Assembly (NCBI RefSeq): GCF_028621955.1
Contig: NZ_CP117516.1
Coordinates: 1,262,001-1,326,000, forward strand
Reading direction: 5' to 3'
Source: Erythrobacter sp. BLCC-B19
GTDB lineage: Bacteria; Pseudomonadota; Alphaproteobacteria; Sphingomonadales; Sphingomonadaceae
DNA length: 64,000 bases
Part shown: piece after piece, positions 34,707-43,650 of the stretch
How the letters are laid out: the number at the start of each line of letters is the position of its first letter
Position numbering within the stretch: position 1 is the first letter of the stretch
Program-made: the position numbers and the translations under genes
The notes under the pieces: generated by a model
What the model was told of the DNA's origin: nothing
The model's database searches: none
Seen by the model: the letters and a program-made list of their open reading frames with translations, nothing else

Positions 34707-35624
34707 CTAGTTGAGGCGATAGGTGATCCGGGTCGTATAGAAGCTGGCGACCGGATTGCCCGCGCCGTCGGTGGCGGGGGTGAACTTCGCGTGGCGCAGC
34801 AATTGCAGGCAGGCGGTTTCGTTGAACGAAGCCGGGCCGCTGTAAGCTATGACCTCGCAGAAGGTCGGCTTGCCCGTCTTGTCGATCGTCAGCCGCACCC
34901 CGACCGAGCCCTGCTGTTCGGTCCGCGCGAGGTGGGCGGGGTAGTTCTCCTGGATCTTGGCCGCCCACACCGTCGCATCGACTGGCTGCGGGCCTTTAGC
35001 CATCCCGCCCGCCGCCTTGAAGTCCTGCGCGAGCCGCTTGGTCAGGGCGTTGGTGCAGGCCATCAGTTCGTTCGCCATCGGCAGCACGCGATCAAGCTCG
35101 AGCGTGATCGGATTGATCACCCCGCCCGACATTTCGAGCGCGGTGATCTGGCCATAGCGGCGCTTGATCGTGTCCTCGTCCGCATAGTCGGCGAGCTCGG
35201 AGTCCGCCAGTGCGACCGTTTCGTCCGCGGTATCGGCGGCGGCGGGCGCTTCGGGCCGATCGGCCAGCAGCGATACCATCTGCACCCCGAACAGCCCCAG
35301 CACCGGGCGGCCCTTGCTGGAGGTGGCGGTGATGAAATTGCGCTCCACCGCCTCGCCCGGCGCGAAGGCGACGCGGACATAGGCGCCATAGGGGCTGCGC
35401 ACCGGGCGCCCGATCAGCGTGATGTTGACCCCGGGGCCGGGGCCGCCCTTGTCGACCCACAGGGTGAGTTCATCCTCGCCCTCGCCGAAGGTGCGGATCA
35501 TCCGGCACTTGTCGTCATACTCGCGCAGTTCCCACGGCGAAGTGGGCTGGAGCCGCAGCGGCTCGGCGAGTGCCGGACTGGCAAAGCCGAGCGCGGCAAG
35601 AGCAAGGCAATAACGTGCGACCAT
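34707..35624 (-). CDS. exported protein with TonB C-terminal-like domain (paralog 2)
   Basis: A 305-residue paralog of the protein encoded at 33720-34613: signal peptide MVARYCLALAALGFASPALA, the shared DKCRMIRTFGEGEDEL block near residue 42, and the TonB-C-like end (GSVGVRLTIDKTGKPTFCEV, KFTPATDGAGNPVASFYTTRITY). The ATG lies only two bases downstream of the T-run of the terminator that ends the etfBA transcript, so its ribosome-binding G-run is part of that hairpin. Either read-through or a promoter inside etfA must serve this gene. Tandem duplication is inferred. Function unknown. Confidence 0.78.
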   Translation of the reverse strand: MVARYCLALAALGFASPALAEPLRLQPTSPWELREYDDKCRMIRTFGEGEDELTLWVDKGGPGPGVNITLIGRPVRSPYGAYVRVAFAPGEAVERNFITATSSKGRPVLGLFGVQMVSLLADRPEAPAAADTADETVALADSELADYADEDTIKRRYGQITALEMSGGVINPITLELDRVLPMANELMACTNALTKRLAQDFKAAGGMAKGPQPVDATVWAAKIQENYPAHLARTEQQGSVGVRLTIDKTGKPTFCEVIAYSGPASFNETACLQLLRHAKFTPATDGAGNPVASFYTTRITYRLN

Positions 35625-35631
35625 AGAAAAA

Positions 35632-35660
35632 CCCCCGACAAGCGCGCAGCTTGCCGGGGG
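35632..35660 (-). terminator. intrinsic terminator of etfBA, abutting the next start codon
   Basis: On the minus strand CCCCCGGCAAGC pairs with GCTTGTCGGGGG (one G-T pair) and is followed by TTTTTC. It ends the etfBA transcript 38 bp after the etfA stop. The T-run runs almost into the ATG of the TonB-C-like gene (35624). Confidence 0.85.
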
Positions 35661-35697
35661 TTTCTTGCAATTTCAAGTCCTTGACTGAAGGCGCACC

Positions 35698-36627
35698 TTA
35701 CAGCGCCCCGGTCAGCTCCGGCACGGCGGCGTAAAGATCGGCGACGAGGCCAATGTCCGCGACCTGGAAGATCGGGGCGTCTTCATCCTTGTTGATGGCG
35801 ATGATGACCTTCGAGTCCTTCATGCCGGCCAAGTGCTGGATCGCGCCCGAGATGCCGATGGCGAAGTAGACTTCGGGGGCGACGATCTTGCCGGTCTGGC
35901 CGACCTGGTAGTCGTTGGGGACATAGCCCGCATCGACCGCCGCACGGCTCGCGCCGATGGCCGCGCCGAGCTTGTCAGCCAGCGGCGTGATGGTCGCTTC
36001 GAAGGTTTCCGCGTCCTTCAGCGCGCGGCCACCCGAGACGATGATCTTGGCGCTGGTCAGTTCCGGACGCTCGCTCTTGGCGATTTCCGAGCTGACGAAG
36101 CTCGAGGTGCCGGCATCACCGGGGCCGCTGACGGCCTCGACAGTGCCCGAACCGCCCTCGGTCGCGGCCTTTTCGAAGGCGGTGCCGCGCACGGTGATCA
36201 CCAGCTTGGCATCGGTCGATTCGACCGTAGCGATGGCGTTGCCGGCATAGATCGGGCGGGTGAAGGTCTTGGGGCCTTCGACCGACAGGATCTCGCTCAC
36301 CTGCATCACGTCGAGATGCGCAGCGACGCGCGGGGCGACGTTCTTGCCCTGCGTGGTGGCAGCGGCGAGGAAGGCGTCGTGATCGGCCATCAGCGCGGCG
36401 GCGAGCGGCGCGACGTTTTCGGCGAGGCCATTGGCATAGGCCGCGTCATCCGCGACGTGGACCTTGCCCACGCCCGCGATCTTCGCCGCGGCTTCAGCCA
36501 CGCCGCCGCAATTGTGACCGGCGACCAGCAGGTGCACTTCGCCCAGCTTGCCCGCAGCAGTGACCACCGCGAGCGTCGCGTCGTTCACCTTGGTGTTGTC
36601 ATGTTCGACGAGAACCAGAGTCTTCAT
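35698..36627 (-). CDS. etfA: electron transfer flavoprotein alpha subunit
   Basis: FAD-binding subunit of the ETF heterodimer, which collects electrons from acyl-CoA and other dehydrogenases and delivers them to ETF:ubiquinone oxidoreductase. The 309-residue product has the C-terminal FAD domain with [33 protein letters not shown] and [19 protein letters not shown], then the [19 protein letters not shown] signature. etfB is 35 bp upstream in the same operon. ETF-QO is not in the window. Confidence 0.97.
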   Translation of the reverse strand: MKTLVLVEHDNTKVNDATLAVVTAAGKLGEVHLLVAGHNCGGVAEAAAKIAGVGKVHVADDAAYANGLAENVAPLAAALMADHDAFLAAATTQGKNVAPRVAAHLDVMQVSEILSVEGPKTFTRPIYAGNAIATVESTDAKLVITVRGTAFEKAATEGGSGTVEAVSGPGDAGTSSFVSSEIAKSERPELTSAKIIVSGGRALKDAETFEATITPLADKLGAAIGASRAAVDAGYVPNDYQVGQTGKIVAPEVYFAIGISGAIQHLAGMKDSKVIIAINKDEDAPIFQVADIGLVADLYAAVPELTGAL

Positions 36628-36662
36628 CTTGATGTGTCCTTATACCTGAAGGGCTGGCGCGC

Positions 36663-37409
36663 TTACGCGATGCCGAGCGCCTTGACCTTCTCGACCAGCG
36701 CGGCGACGTCGGCGACCTTGATGCCGGCCTGGCGCACCGGCGGCTCGGCGACCTTGAGGGTCTTGAGACGCGGGGCGATGTCGACGCCGTAGTCAGCCGG
36801 GGTCTTGGTCGCGAGCGGCTTCTGCTTGGCCTTCATGATGTTGGGCAGCGAGGCATAGCGCGGCTCGTTGAGGCGAAGGTCGGTGGTGACGATCGCGGGC
36901 ATCGTCAGCTTGACGGTCTGCAGACCGCCATCGACTTCGCGCTTCACCACCACGGAATCGCCTTCAACGGCAACAGTGTTGGCGAAGGTGCCCTGCGGAC
37001 GGCCCATCAGCGCGGCAAGCATCTGGCCGGTCTGGTTGCTGTCGTCGCTGATCGACTGCTTGCCGAGAATCACGAGGCCGGGGGCTTCTTCGTCAGCGAT
37101 GGCCTTGAGGATCTTGGCGACCGCCAGCGGCTCGACCTCTTCCTCGGTCTCGACGAGGATCGCGCGGTCGGCACCCATGGCGAGCGCGGTGCGCAGGGTT
37201 TCCTGCGCCTTGGCCGGGCCGACGCTGACGGCCACGATTTCAGTCGCCGCGCCCTTTTCCTTGAGGCGGATGGCTTCCTCGACCGCGATCTCATCGAACG
37301 GGTTCATGCTCATCTTGACGTTGGCAAGGTCAACGCCCGTGCCATCGGCCTTGACCCGCGGCTTGACGTTGTAATCGATCACCCGCTTGACGGGGACGAG
37401 GATCTTCAT
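36663..37409 (-). CDS. etfB: electron transfer flavoprotein beta subunit
   Basis: AMP-binding subunit of ETF, 248 residues, beginning [19 protein letters not shown]. The ETF-beta signature region [19 protein letters not shown] and the recognition-loop area near [18 protein letters not shown] are present. It is the first gene of the etfBA pair. A palindrome around TTTACGTAAA lies 57-81 bp upstream of the start and is a candidate operator linking the pair to amino-acid or fatty-acid catabolism. Confidence 0.97.
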   Translation of the reverse strand: MKILVPVKRVIDYNVKPRVKADGTGVDLANVKMSMNPFDEIAVEEAIRLKEKGAATEIVAVSVGPAKAQETLRTALAMGADRAILVETEEEVEPLAVAKILKAIADEEAPGLVILGKQSISDDSNQTGQMLAALMGRPQGTFANTVAVEGDSVVVKREVDGGLQTVKLTMPAIVTTDLRLNEPRYASLPNIMKAKQKPLATKTPADYGVDIAPRLKTLKVAEPPVRQAGIKVADVAALVEKVKALGIA

Positions 37410-37465
37410 GGCTTGTCCTTCCTCTCAAAGAATCACGTGGCACTTGGGCCTTGGCCGCCCGCCTA

Positions 37466-37490
37466 GCTTGCGTTTACGTAAACGTCAAGC
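37466..37490. promoter_or_regulatory. palindromic operator candidate upstream of etfBA
   Basis: CGTTTACGTAAACG (37471-37484) is a perfect 14-bp palindrome, enclosed by GCTTG (37466-37470) and CAAGC (37486-37490), with one extra base on one side. On the minus strand it reads TTGACGTTTACGTAAAC. From memory this resembles sites reported for MerR-type LiuR regulators of branched-chain amino acid catabolism. ETF is a natural member of that regulon. The regulator is not encoded here. Confidence 0.55.
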
Positions 37491-37625
37491 AGTCTGGAGC
37501 GCGCCATAGCGTCGGAAATGTGGGCTTCCCCTCGCTTTGCCTCGGTGCAAGGTCAAGCATTCAATTCACCAGTCCTTTACCGCAGGCATCGCTTCACGAT
37601 ACGTTCGGCAGCGGGGAGAGATGCA

Positions 37626-38150
37626 ATGATCATGCTGATGATAAGGGCGCTGGGGGCATTGGCGGTGCTCGCCGCGGCGGTGCCGGCAGCGGCGCAGGAA
37701 ACGCGGGTGGCCGTGCCCGGCGAAGCGACCGGCACGGCGACGCTGGGCGATGCCGCGTGGCTGGTCGGTGCATGGAGCGGCGAGGGCATCGAGGGTGCCG
37801 AGGCGCACGAAAGCTGGCTTGTGCCCTCGGGCGACACGATGGTCGGCCTGTTCGTGCAGGAGACCGCCGCGGGCGGAATCATGTTCTCCGAACATATGTA
37901 CCTGATGGAACAGGACGGCAGCCTCGTCGTGAAGCTCAAGCACTTCAATCCCGACCTGACCGGTTGGGAGGACAAGGACGGGATGATCACCTTCCGCCTG
38001 ATCGCCGCCGAGCCCTGCGCGCTCTATTTCAACGCGCTCACCTATCGCTGCGACGGCGAGGGCGGCATGGTGGTGGCGGTGCGGATGAAGAGCCCCAAGC
38101 CCGAGCCGCAGGAGCTTGTGTTCCGCTTCAAGCGACAGCAAACGCCATAA
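37626..38150 (+). CDS. exported DUF6265-type protein
   Basis: A 174-residue exported protein: signal peptide ([20 protein letters not shown], cleavage near AAAQ) followed by a single domain with [21 protein letters not shown] and [25 protein letters not shown]. That matches the conserved start of DUF6265, a predicted beta-barrel, lipocalin-like fold. Function unknown. Several in-frame ATGs compete near 37626; this one opens the signal peptide. It diverges from etfB across about 216 bp that hold the palindromic operator candidate and nothing else I can name, and it ends at a strong bidirectional terminator. Confidence 0.75.
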   Translation: MIMLMIRALGALAVLAAAVPAAAQETRVAVPGEATGTATLGDAAWLVGAWSGEGIEGAEAHESWLVPSGDTMVGLFVQETAAGGIMFSEHMYLMEQDGSLVVKLKHFNPDLTGWEDKDGMITFRLIAAEPCALYFNALTYRCDGEGGMVVAVRMKSPKPEPQELVFRFKRQQTP

Positions 38151-38180
38151 GTCGCCGATCGCGCTGACGAAAAAGAAAAA

Positions 38181-38206
38181 CCCCCGCCGGCGCGAACCGG
38201 CGGGGG
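38181..38206. terminator. bidirectional intrinsic terminator
   Basis: CCCCCGCCGG and CCGGCGGGGG form a perfect 10-bp stem around CGCGAA, with five A on the left and TTTT on the right, between the convergent DUF6265 and sucC genes. Confidence 0.93.
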
Positions 38207-38233
38207 TTTTCGAAACTCGCGCGTGAAAGAGGC

Positions 38234-39433
38234 TTACGCCGCCTTCTTCACTTCCGCGACGATCTTCTGCGCCGCATCGCCGAGGTTGTCGGCGGGCACG
38301 ATCGCGAGGCCCGAATTGGCGAGGATCGCCTTGCCTTCGGCCACGTTGGTGCCTTCGAGGCGCACGACCAGCGGAACCTGGAGGTTCACGTCCTTCGCGG
38401 CCTGCACGATCCCGTTGGCGATCACATCGCACTTCATGATCCCGCCGAAGATGTTGACGAGGATGCCCTCGACCGCCGGGTCCTTGAGGATGATCTTGAA
38501 GGCCGCGGTCACCTTCTCGGTGGTGGCGCCGCCGCCCACGTCGAGGAAGTTCGCCGGGAAGGCGCCGTTCAGCTTGATGATGTCCATCGTCGCCATCGCG
38601 AGGCCTGCGCCGTTCACCATGCAGCCGATGTTGCCGTCGAGCTTGATGTAGGCGAGGTCGTATTCGGATGCCTCGACTTCCGCCGGGTCTTCCTCGGTCT
38701 CGTCGCGCAGGGCTTCGATATCGGGGTGGCGGTAGAGCGCGTTGCCGTCAAAGCTCATCTTGGCGTCGAGCACCAGCAGCTTGCCGTCTTCGCTTTCGAC
38801 CAGCGGGTTGATTTCCAGCATCTCGCAATCGGTGGCGAGGAAGGCATCGTAGAGCTGCTTCGCCAGCTTCTGCGCCTGCTTGTTGAGATCGCCCTGAAGC
38901 TTCAGCGCGAAGGCCACGGCGCGGCCGTGGTGCGGCTGGAAGCCCTGCGCGGGGTCGATCGAGAAGGTGGTGATCAACTCGGGCGTGTCATGCGCCACGG
39001 TCTCGATGTCCATCCCACCCTCGGTCGAGACGACGAAGGCAACGCGGCCTGTCGCGCGGTCGACCAGCAGCGAGAGGTAGTATTCCTTGGCGATGTCGAC
39101 GCCGTCAGTGACATAGAGGCGGTTCACCTGCTTGCCCGCATCCCCCGTCTGGATGGTGACCAGCGTGTTGCCGAGCATTTCCTTGGCGTGGGCTTCCACT
39201 TCCTCAAGGCTCTTGGCGAGGCGCACGCCGCCCTTGGCGTCGGGGCCGAGTTCCTTGAACTTGCCCTTGCCGCGGCCGCCGGCGTGGATCTGTGCCTTCA
39301 CGACATAGAGCGGCCCGGGCAGCTTCTTGGCGGCTTCGACCGCTTCTTCGACGCTGAGCGCGGCATGGCCTGCGGGGACGGCGATCCCGTGCTTGGCAAG
39401 CAGTTCCTTGGCTTGATATTCGTGGACGTTCAT
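38234..39433 (-). CDS. sucC: succinate--CoA ligase (ADP-forming) beta subunit
   Basis: TCA-cycle enzyme subunit coupling succinyl-CoA cleavage to ATP formation. The 399-residue length is normal. It begins [17 protein letters not shown], with the ATP-grasp region [24 protein letters not shown], and the ligase domain with [18 protein letters not shown] and [14 protein letters not shown]. The sucD gene, usually the neighbour, is not next to it here: downstream is the terminator, and upstream a phosphatase on the other strand. The ATG at 39433 is unambiguous, though the frame stays open much further upstream. Confidence 0.97.
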   Translation of the reverse strand: MNVHEYQAKELLAKHGIAVPAGHAALSVEEAVEAAKKLPGPLYVVKAQIHAGGRGKGKFKELGPDAKGGVRLAKSLEEVEAHAKEMLGNTLVTIQTGDAGKQVNRLYVTDGVDIAKEYYLSLLVDRATGRVAFVVSTEGGMDIETVAHDTPELITTFSIDPAQGFQPHHGRAVAFALKLQGDLNKQAQKLAKQLYDAFLATDCEMLEINPLVESEDGKLLVLDAKMSFDGNALYRHPDIEALRDETEEDPAEVEASEYDLAYIKLDGNIGCMVNGAGLAMATMDIIKLNGAFPANFLDVGGGATTEKVTAAFKIILKDPAVEGILVNIFGGIMKCDVIANGIVQAAKDVNLQVPLVVRLEGTNVAEGKAILANSGLAIVPADNLGDAAQKIVAEVKKAA

Positions 39434-39548
39434 GACGTATCGATCCCTTCGTCTCAATTCCCTGGGGAGAGGTGTGTCCGCGCGCGGCCTAAGCACGGAT
39501 CGTCCCTCTTGAAAAGTGCCTGCGGCACGGCCAACACGGAAGCCTCTC

Positions 39549-40325
39549 ATGATTGACAGGCAGCACCTTCTGGCCATCGTCCGCGAGGCGGGCAGGATCG
39601 CGCACTCGCGTTGGCCCGGGGCGGGCCACGATCTGCACAGCTGGGACAAGACTCCGGGCAATCCGGTGAGCGAGGCCGATCTTGAGGTCGACCGGTTCCT
39701 CAAGCGCGAGCTGGCGCGGCTCTTGCCCTCGGCTGCGTGGCTTTCCGAAGAGACCGCGGACGACAAGGGCCGCACCCAGAGCGGGCTGATCTGGCTGGTC
39801 GATCCGATCGACGGCACTCGCGATTTCGTGCGCGGACGGCCGGGCTGGGCGGTGTCGGTCGCCTTGGTCAGTGCAGGCCGGCCGCTGATCGGGATGCTCG
39901 CCGCGCCTGCGCGGGGGGAAGAATGGGTCGCAGTCGCCGGACAGGGCGCCACGCGCAACGGCGAGGTGATCCGGGCGAGCCAGCGCACCACCTTCACCGG
40001 CGCGAGGGTTCCGACCTTCGCCTTGCCCAAGGAAGACAGCGATCTGGTCGCGGTCGAACAGCCCAATTCGATTGCCTTGCGGATCGCGATGGTCGCCGCC
40101 GACGAGGCCGATCTGGTCGCGACGCTGCGCTGGGGCTTCGAATGGGATATTGCCGCAGCCACCCTGATCGCGCGCGAGGCGGGGGCGGAGGTAACGGACG
40201 CCTTCGGGCAGCCGCTGGCCTACAACAAGCACGACCCGCGGGATTTCGGCGTGCTGGTCTGCTCGCCCGCGATCCATGCCGCCGCTGTCGAACGGCTGGC
40301 GGAGCGGGCGGCGGCGCTACGCTGA
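39549..40325 (+). CDS. CysQ-like 3'(2'),5'-bisphosphate nucleotidase / inositol phosphatase family
   Basis: A Mg2+- and Li+-sensitive phosphatase of the inositol monophosphatase superfamily, 258 residues. The metal motifs are SEETAD (Glu of site 1), [13 protein letters not shown] and [15 protein letters not shown]. The superfamily includes PAP phosphatase (CysQ) and inositol/fructose phosphatases. The early [15 protein letters not shown] pattern and size favour the CysQ branch, which removes 3'-phosphoadenosine 5'-phosphate from sulfate assimilation. No cys genes are adjacent. ATG 39549 was chosen because residues [14 protein letters not shown] begin the first helix. Confidence 0.82.
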   Translation: MIDRQHLLAIVREAGRIAHSRWPGAGHDLHSWDKTPGNPVSEADLEVDRFLKRELARLLPSAAWLSEETADDKGRTQSGLIWLVDPIDGTRDFVRGRPGWAVSVALVSAGRPLIGMLAAPARGEEWVAVAGQGATRNGEVIRASQRTTFTGARVPTFALPKEDSDLVAVEQPNSIALRIAMVAADEADLVATLRWGFEWDIAAATLIAREAGAEVTDAFGQPLAYNKHDPRDFGVLVCSPAIHAAAVERLAERAAALR

Positions 40326-40333
40326 AATGCAAA

Positions 40334-40359
40334 ACGGGCCGCCCTTGCGGGCAGCCCGT
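40334..40359 (-). terminator. intrinsic terminator of the OmpA-like gene
   Basis: On the minus strand ACGGGCTGCCC pairs with GGGCGGCCCGT (one mismatch, loop GCAA) and is followed by TTTTGCATTTC. It lies between the convergent phosphatase and OmpA-like genes. Confidence 0.7.
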
Positions 40360-40379
40360 CCTGCATGGGTGTGCGTCTA

Positions 40380-41081
40380 TCAATTCCCCTGACGGGCCGA
40401 CTGCACATCCTGCTGGCTGACCGGGATGATCTTGATTTCGACCCGGCGGTTCAGCGGTTCGTTGACGTTGTCGCCGGTCTTCACGCGCAGATAGTCATAC
40501 TGCTCGCCGAAGCCCTGCGTCGCCATCCGGGCGCGTGCCACGCCGCGCGCGGCGAGGTAATCGGCCACCGCCTGCGCGCGCTGTTCGGACAGGCGCTGAT
40601 TGGTCGCGGGCGCACCGGTGGTGTCGGTGAAGCCGTAAACGTCGATCAGGCTGTTGGGATACTTGATCAGCGTCTCGGCCACGCTGTTGAGCGTGTCGAA
40701 GAAGCCCGGATTGATCGCGGCAGAGCCGGTCGCGAAGGTCACGCCGTCGGGCAGGCGGACGAGGATCGCGTCCTGATCGCCCACTTCCTCGACATCCACG
40801 CCGCTTCCGGCGGTCTGTTCCTTCAGTTCCTTGATCTGATCGTCATACTGCTTGCCGATCACCGCGCCGGCCGAACCGCCGATGCCCGCACCGATGATGC
40901 GCCCGGTGTCGCCGCCGATAGCCCCGCCCAGCAGATAGCCGAGCGTGCCGCCCAGACCCGTGCCGATTGCGGTGCGCGAAATCTTCTTTTCGCCGGTGTT
41001 GGGGTCGGTGACGCAGGCCGTGGTGGTGCCCAGCAGCGCCAGCGCCGCGGTGCCCGACATAAGGATGCGCGAAATCTTCAT
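40380..41081 (-). CDS. OmpA family lipoprotein with glycine-zipper segment
   Basis: A 233-residue envelope protein. The N-terminal signal ends LLGTTTAC, a weak lipobox. A glycine-zipper stretch follows (GTGLGGTLGYLLGGAIGG, then GRIIGAGIGGSAGAVIG, residues about 40-75). The C-terminal OmpA domain binds peptidoglycan, with DVYGFTDTTGAPATNQRLSEQRA and NRRVEIKI. Such YiaD-type lipoproteins tether the outer membrane to the murein. ATG 41081 opens the signal peptide. It ends with its own terminator. Confidence 0.88.
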   Translation of the reverse strand: MKISRILMSGTAALALLGTTTACVTDPNTGEKKISRTAIGTGLGGTLGYLLGGAIGGDTGRIIGAGIGGSAGAVIGKQYDDQIKELKEQTAGSGVDVEEVGDQDAILVRLPDGVTFATGSAAINPGFFDTLNSVAETLIKYPNSLIDVYGFTDTTGAPATNQRLSEQRAQAVADYLAARGVARARMATQGFGEQYDYLRVKTGDNVNEPLNRRVEIKIIPVSQQDVQSARQGN

Positions 41082-41256
41082 CGTGTGTTCCTCCCTCTTT
41101 TCTTGGGCCGAGCATGACATGCCCCCCGCATGGCGGCAAGTTCCCGGCCCGATGGGACAGTGCTGCCCTTGCCCGCCGCTTCATTGACCCACGTTGAACA
41201 GACCCGATAACCCGGCATGGCTGGCAAGCGCCTCGGTTTGTGCTAGCGCGAAGGGC

Positions 41257-42561
41257 GTGACACCTTTTCCATGGACCGATCTGGCGATCATCGTCGCCCT
41301 TGTCGTCATCAACGGCGTTTTCGCCATGTCCGAACTTGCGATCGTCTCGGCCAAGACCAGCACGCTCGAAGCCAAGGCGGAAGGTGGATCGACCAGTGCG
41401 CGCATCGCCATCAGCCTGGCCGCCGATCCGGGCAAGTTTCTCTCGACCGTGCAGATCGGCATCACGCTGATCGGCATCATTGCCGGGGCCTATTCCGGCG
41501 CGAGTCTCGGCGGGCCGGTGGGCGAGCGGCTCGAATGGCTGGGCTTGCCGCCGCAATATGCCGACGAGACCGGCTTTGCGGTGGTGATCGCCTTTACCAC
41601 CTATCTGTCGCTGATCGTCGGCGAACTGGTGCCCAAGCAGCTGGCCCTGCGCGCGGCGGTGCCCGTGTCGCTGGTGATGGCGCGCCCCATGGCCTTCATG
41701 GCCAAGGCTGCCGCCCCGCTGGTGTGGCTGCTCGATTCGAGCTCGGCGGCAATCATCCGGCTGATGGGCCTGCGCGGCGGAAACGAGGACACCGTCACCG
41801 CCGAAGAGCTTCAGATGATCTTCGCCGAGGCCACCCGGTCGGGCGTGATCGAGGCCGAGCAGCGCCAGATCCTCACCGGCGTCGTCCGCCTCGCCGAACG
41901 GCCCGTGCGCGAAATGATGACCCCGCGCACCGAGGTCGACTGGATCGAGGCCGATGCCGATCTCGCCGAAATCCGCGAGACGATCGAGGACAGTTCCCAT
42001 TCCTTGCTGCCGGTCGCCGAAGGCTCGCCCGATACGATCCTCGGCGTGGTCAAGGTGCGCGATGTGCTGGCGGCGATGGTCGCAGGCGAGGCGGTCGCGA
42101 TCCGCGCCATGATGCGCAAGGTTGAGGTGGTGCCCGATCAGCTCGACGCGATGGACGCCCTGCGCGTGCTGCAATCGGCCGAGGTCGCGATGGCGGTGGT
42201 GCATGACGAATACGGCCACTTCGAAGGCATCGTCACCCCGGTCGACCTGCTGACCGCGATCGTCGGCAACTTCGCCAGCGATTCGGACGATGGCGATCTG
42301 CCGAGCGTGGTCGAGCGCGAGGATGGCTCGCTGCTGGTCTCGGGCTCGCTGTCAGCCGATGCGCTGGCTGACCGGCTGGGGCTGGAATATGGCGAGGACC
42401 GCGAATTCGGCACGGCAGCAGGCTATGCCCTGTCGGTCATGAAGAAGCTGCCGCACGAGGGCGAGCACTTCACCGATCAGGGCTGGCGCTTCGAGGTCGT
42501 CGACATGGACGGCCGCCGGATCGACAAGCTGCTGGTGAGCCGCGAGGGGGAGAACAGCTAA
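41257..42561 (+). CDS. CNNM/CorC-like membrane protein (DUF21, CBS pair, CorC/HlyC domain)
   Basis: Formerly 'hemolysin-like', 434 residues. A DUF21 membrane domain with about four helices (NGVFAMSELAIVSAK, VQIGITLIGIIAGAYSGA, LSLIVGELVPKQLAL) is followed by a tandem CBS pair (about 185-320, MTPRTEVDWIEADA and HDEYGHFEGIVTPVDLL) and a C-terminal CorC/HlyC transporter-associated domain. Homologues affect Mg2+ or Co2+ efflux. The start is unsure: GTG 41257 (VTPFPWTDLAII) fits the family, while TTG 41194 in frame would add 21 residues with no signal. It converges with DUF3035, with repeat copy D between them. Confidence 0.87.
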   Translation: MTPFPWTDLAIIVALVVINGVFAMSELAIVSAKTSTLEAKAEGGSTSARIAISLAADPGKFLSTVQIGITLIGIIAGAYSGASLGGPVGERLEWLGLPPQYADETGFAVVIAFTTYLSLIVGELVPKQLALRAAVPVSLVMARPMAFMAKAAAPLVWLLDSSSAAIIRLMGLRGGNEDTVTAEELQMIFAEATRSGVIEAEQRQILTGVVRLAERPVREMMTPRTEVDWIEADADLAEIRETIEDSSHSLLPVAEGSPDTILGVVKVRDVLAAMVAGEAVAIRAMMRKVEVVPDQLDAMDALRVLQSAEVAMAVVHDEYGHFEGIVTPVDLLTAIVGNFASDSDDGDLPSVVEREDGSLLVSGSLSADALADRLGLEYGEDREFGTAAGYALSVMKKLPHEGEHFTDQGWRFEVVDMDGRRIDKLLVSREGENS

Positions 42562-42590
42562 GGGTCTCGCCAAATCGTTCGAGGTATGCG

Positions 42591-42695
42591 CTGGAACCGG
42601 TCGCGTAGCGACCGCAAGGCCGACCGGCCGCCCGCAGCGACGCGACCTTCAGGTCGCATGAGCGAGGAAATGGCGGGCCGGAGGGCCCGCGCAAA
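42591..42695 (-). repeat. structured GC-rich 3'-end element, copy D
   Basis: On the minus strand the head TTTGC touches the stop codon of the DUF3035 gene. Hairpin 1 is GCGGGCC-CTCC-GGCCCGC (42673-42690), linker TTTCCTCGCTCA, hairpin GCGACC-TGAA-GGTCGC (42642-42657), then a shared linker, and tail hairpin CGGTCGC-TAC-GCGACCG (42598-42614) with terminal GTTCCAG. Relative to copy B, stem pairs differ in a compensating way while loops and linkers are the same. Confidence 0.88.
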
Positions 42696-43109
42696 TCAAG
42701 AAGGAATAACCGTGCTCGCCGACTGGCCGTCACCTTCGGGCGCTGCGACGATGTCGCGGGTGACGCGGCCCTTGGCGACGGTGTTGGTGCCGGTGTCGCC
42801 GACCTGCGAACGGATGCTCGGATCGGCGCGACCGGCGCGGTCGAGCACGCTGGTTTCGACCTTGCTGCGCGGCGCCGGGCCGCCGAACAGCGCATCAAGC
42901 GCCTGTTCCGAGGCCGTGCCTTCGGCCGGGCGCGGGGCACCGGGGGCGGGCGGGGTCAGGGTGAAATCGGGCGGCACCACCAGCGGCGCCTGACGCTGCA
43001 CCGCGAATTCATCGGGACGTTCACGGTTGAACACCCCGCCATCGCCGCCGCAACCGGCCAGCGTCGCCCCGGCGGCGGTCAGCACGATCAGGCTCGCAAA
43101 CTTACGCAT
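42696..43109 (-). CDS. DUF3035 lipoprotein
   Basis: A 137-residue lipoprotein with signal MRKFASLIVLTAAGATLAGC (lipobox LAGC). The mature part is proline- and alanine-rich, with the DUF3035 start PDEFAVQRQAPLVVPPDFTL, and has little predicted fold. Function unknown. The gene overlaps the lspA stop by eight bases; lspA encodes the signal peptidase that would mature this very lipoprotein. The last codon abuts structured repeat copy D. Confidence 0.85.
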   Translation of the reverse strand: MRKFASLIVLTAAGATLAGCGGDGGVFNRERPDEFAVQRQAPLVVPPDFTLTPPAPGAPRPAEGTASEQALDALFGGPAPRSKVETSVLDRAGRADPSIRSQVGDTGTNTVAKGRVTRDIVAAPEGDGQSASTVIPS

Positions 43110-43650
43110 TGTGTGTCTCTCCGCGGGGTGCATCCCCCGTCCCGGTTTCGGTGTTGCTGTCGTCCTTGTCGCGCACCAGCAGGCTGCGGGCAAGGATAAT
43201 GACGACGCCGATGGTGATTGCGGCGTCGGCGATGTTGAAGATCAGGAAGGGACGGAAGTCCCCGATGTGAAAGTCGGCATAGTCGATCACGTAGCCCAGT
43301 TCGAACCGGTCACGGATATTGCCAAGCGCCCCGCCGAGAATCAGCGCCAGGCCAAGGATTTCGCCCATCAGCCGCTCGCGCATCATCCATACCAGCACGA
43401 CAGCAGCGATAAGCGCCGTCACCGCAACGAGGATCCAGCGCGTTTCCATGTCGGTCGCCTGGAACATCCCGAGCGAGATGCCCTTGTTCTCGGTATAGGT
43501 GAGATCGAAGAACGGCAGCAGGTCGATTTTCAGCACCTGCCGCAGATTGAGCGGGCCGACGACATACCACTTCACCGCCTGATCCACGATCGCCACCAGC
43601 GCCGCCAGTGCGAGGCCGACCAGGCGATTGCGGGTGAACAGCTCGCTCAT
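43102..43650 (-). CDS. lspA: lipoprotein signal peptidase (signal peptidase II)
   Basis: Aspartic peptidase that removes prolipoprotein signal peptides in the inner membrane. The 182-residue product has four helices and the conserved blocks VDQAVKWYV, GGALGNIRDRFELGYVIDYADF (first catalytic Asp region) and FNIADAAITIGV (second). It overlaps the ileS stop by four bases (ATGA), the classical ileS-lspA arrangement. A charged tail of about 25 residues follows the last helix. Confidence 0.96.
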   Translation of the reverse strand: MSELFTRNRLVGLALAALVAIVDQAVKWYVVGPLNLRQVLKIDLLPFFDLTYTENKGISLGMFQATDMETRWILVAVTALIAAVVLVWMMRERLMGEILGLALILGGALGNIRDRFELGYVIDYADFHIGDFRPFLIFNIADAAITIGVVIILARSLLVRDKDDSNTETGTGDAPRGETHNA

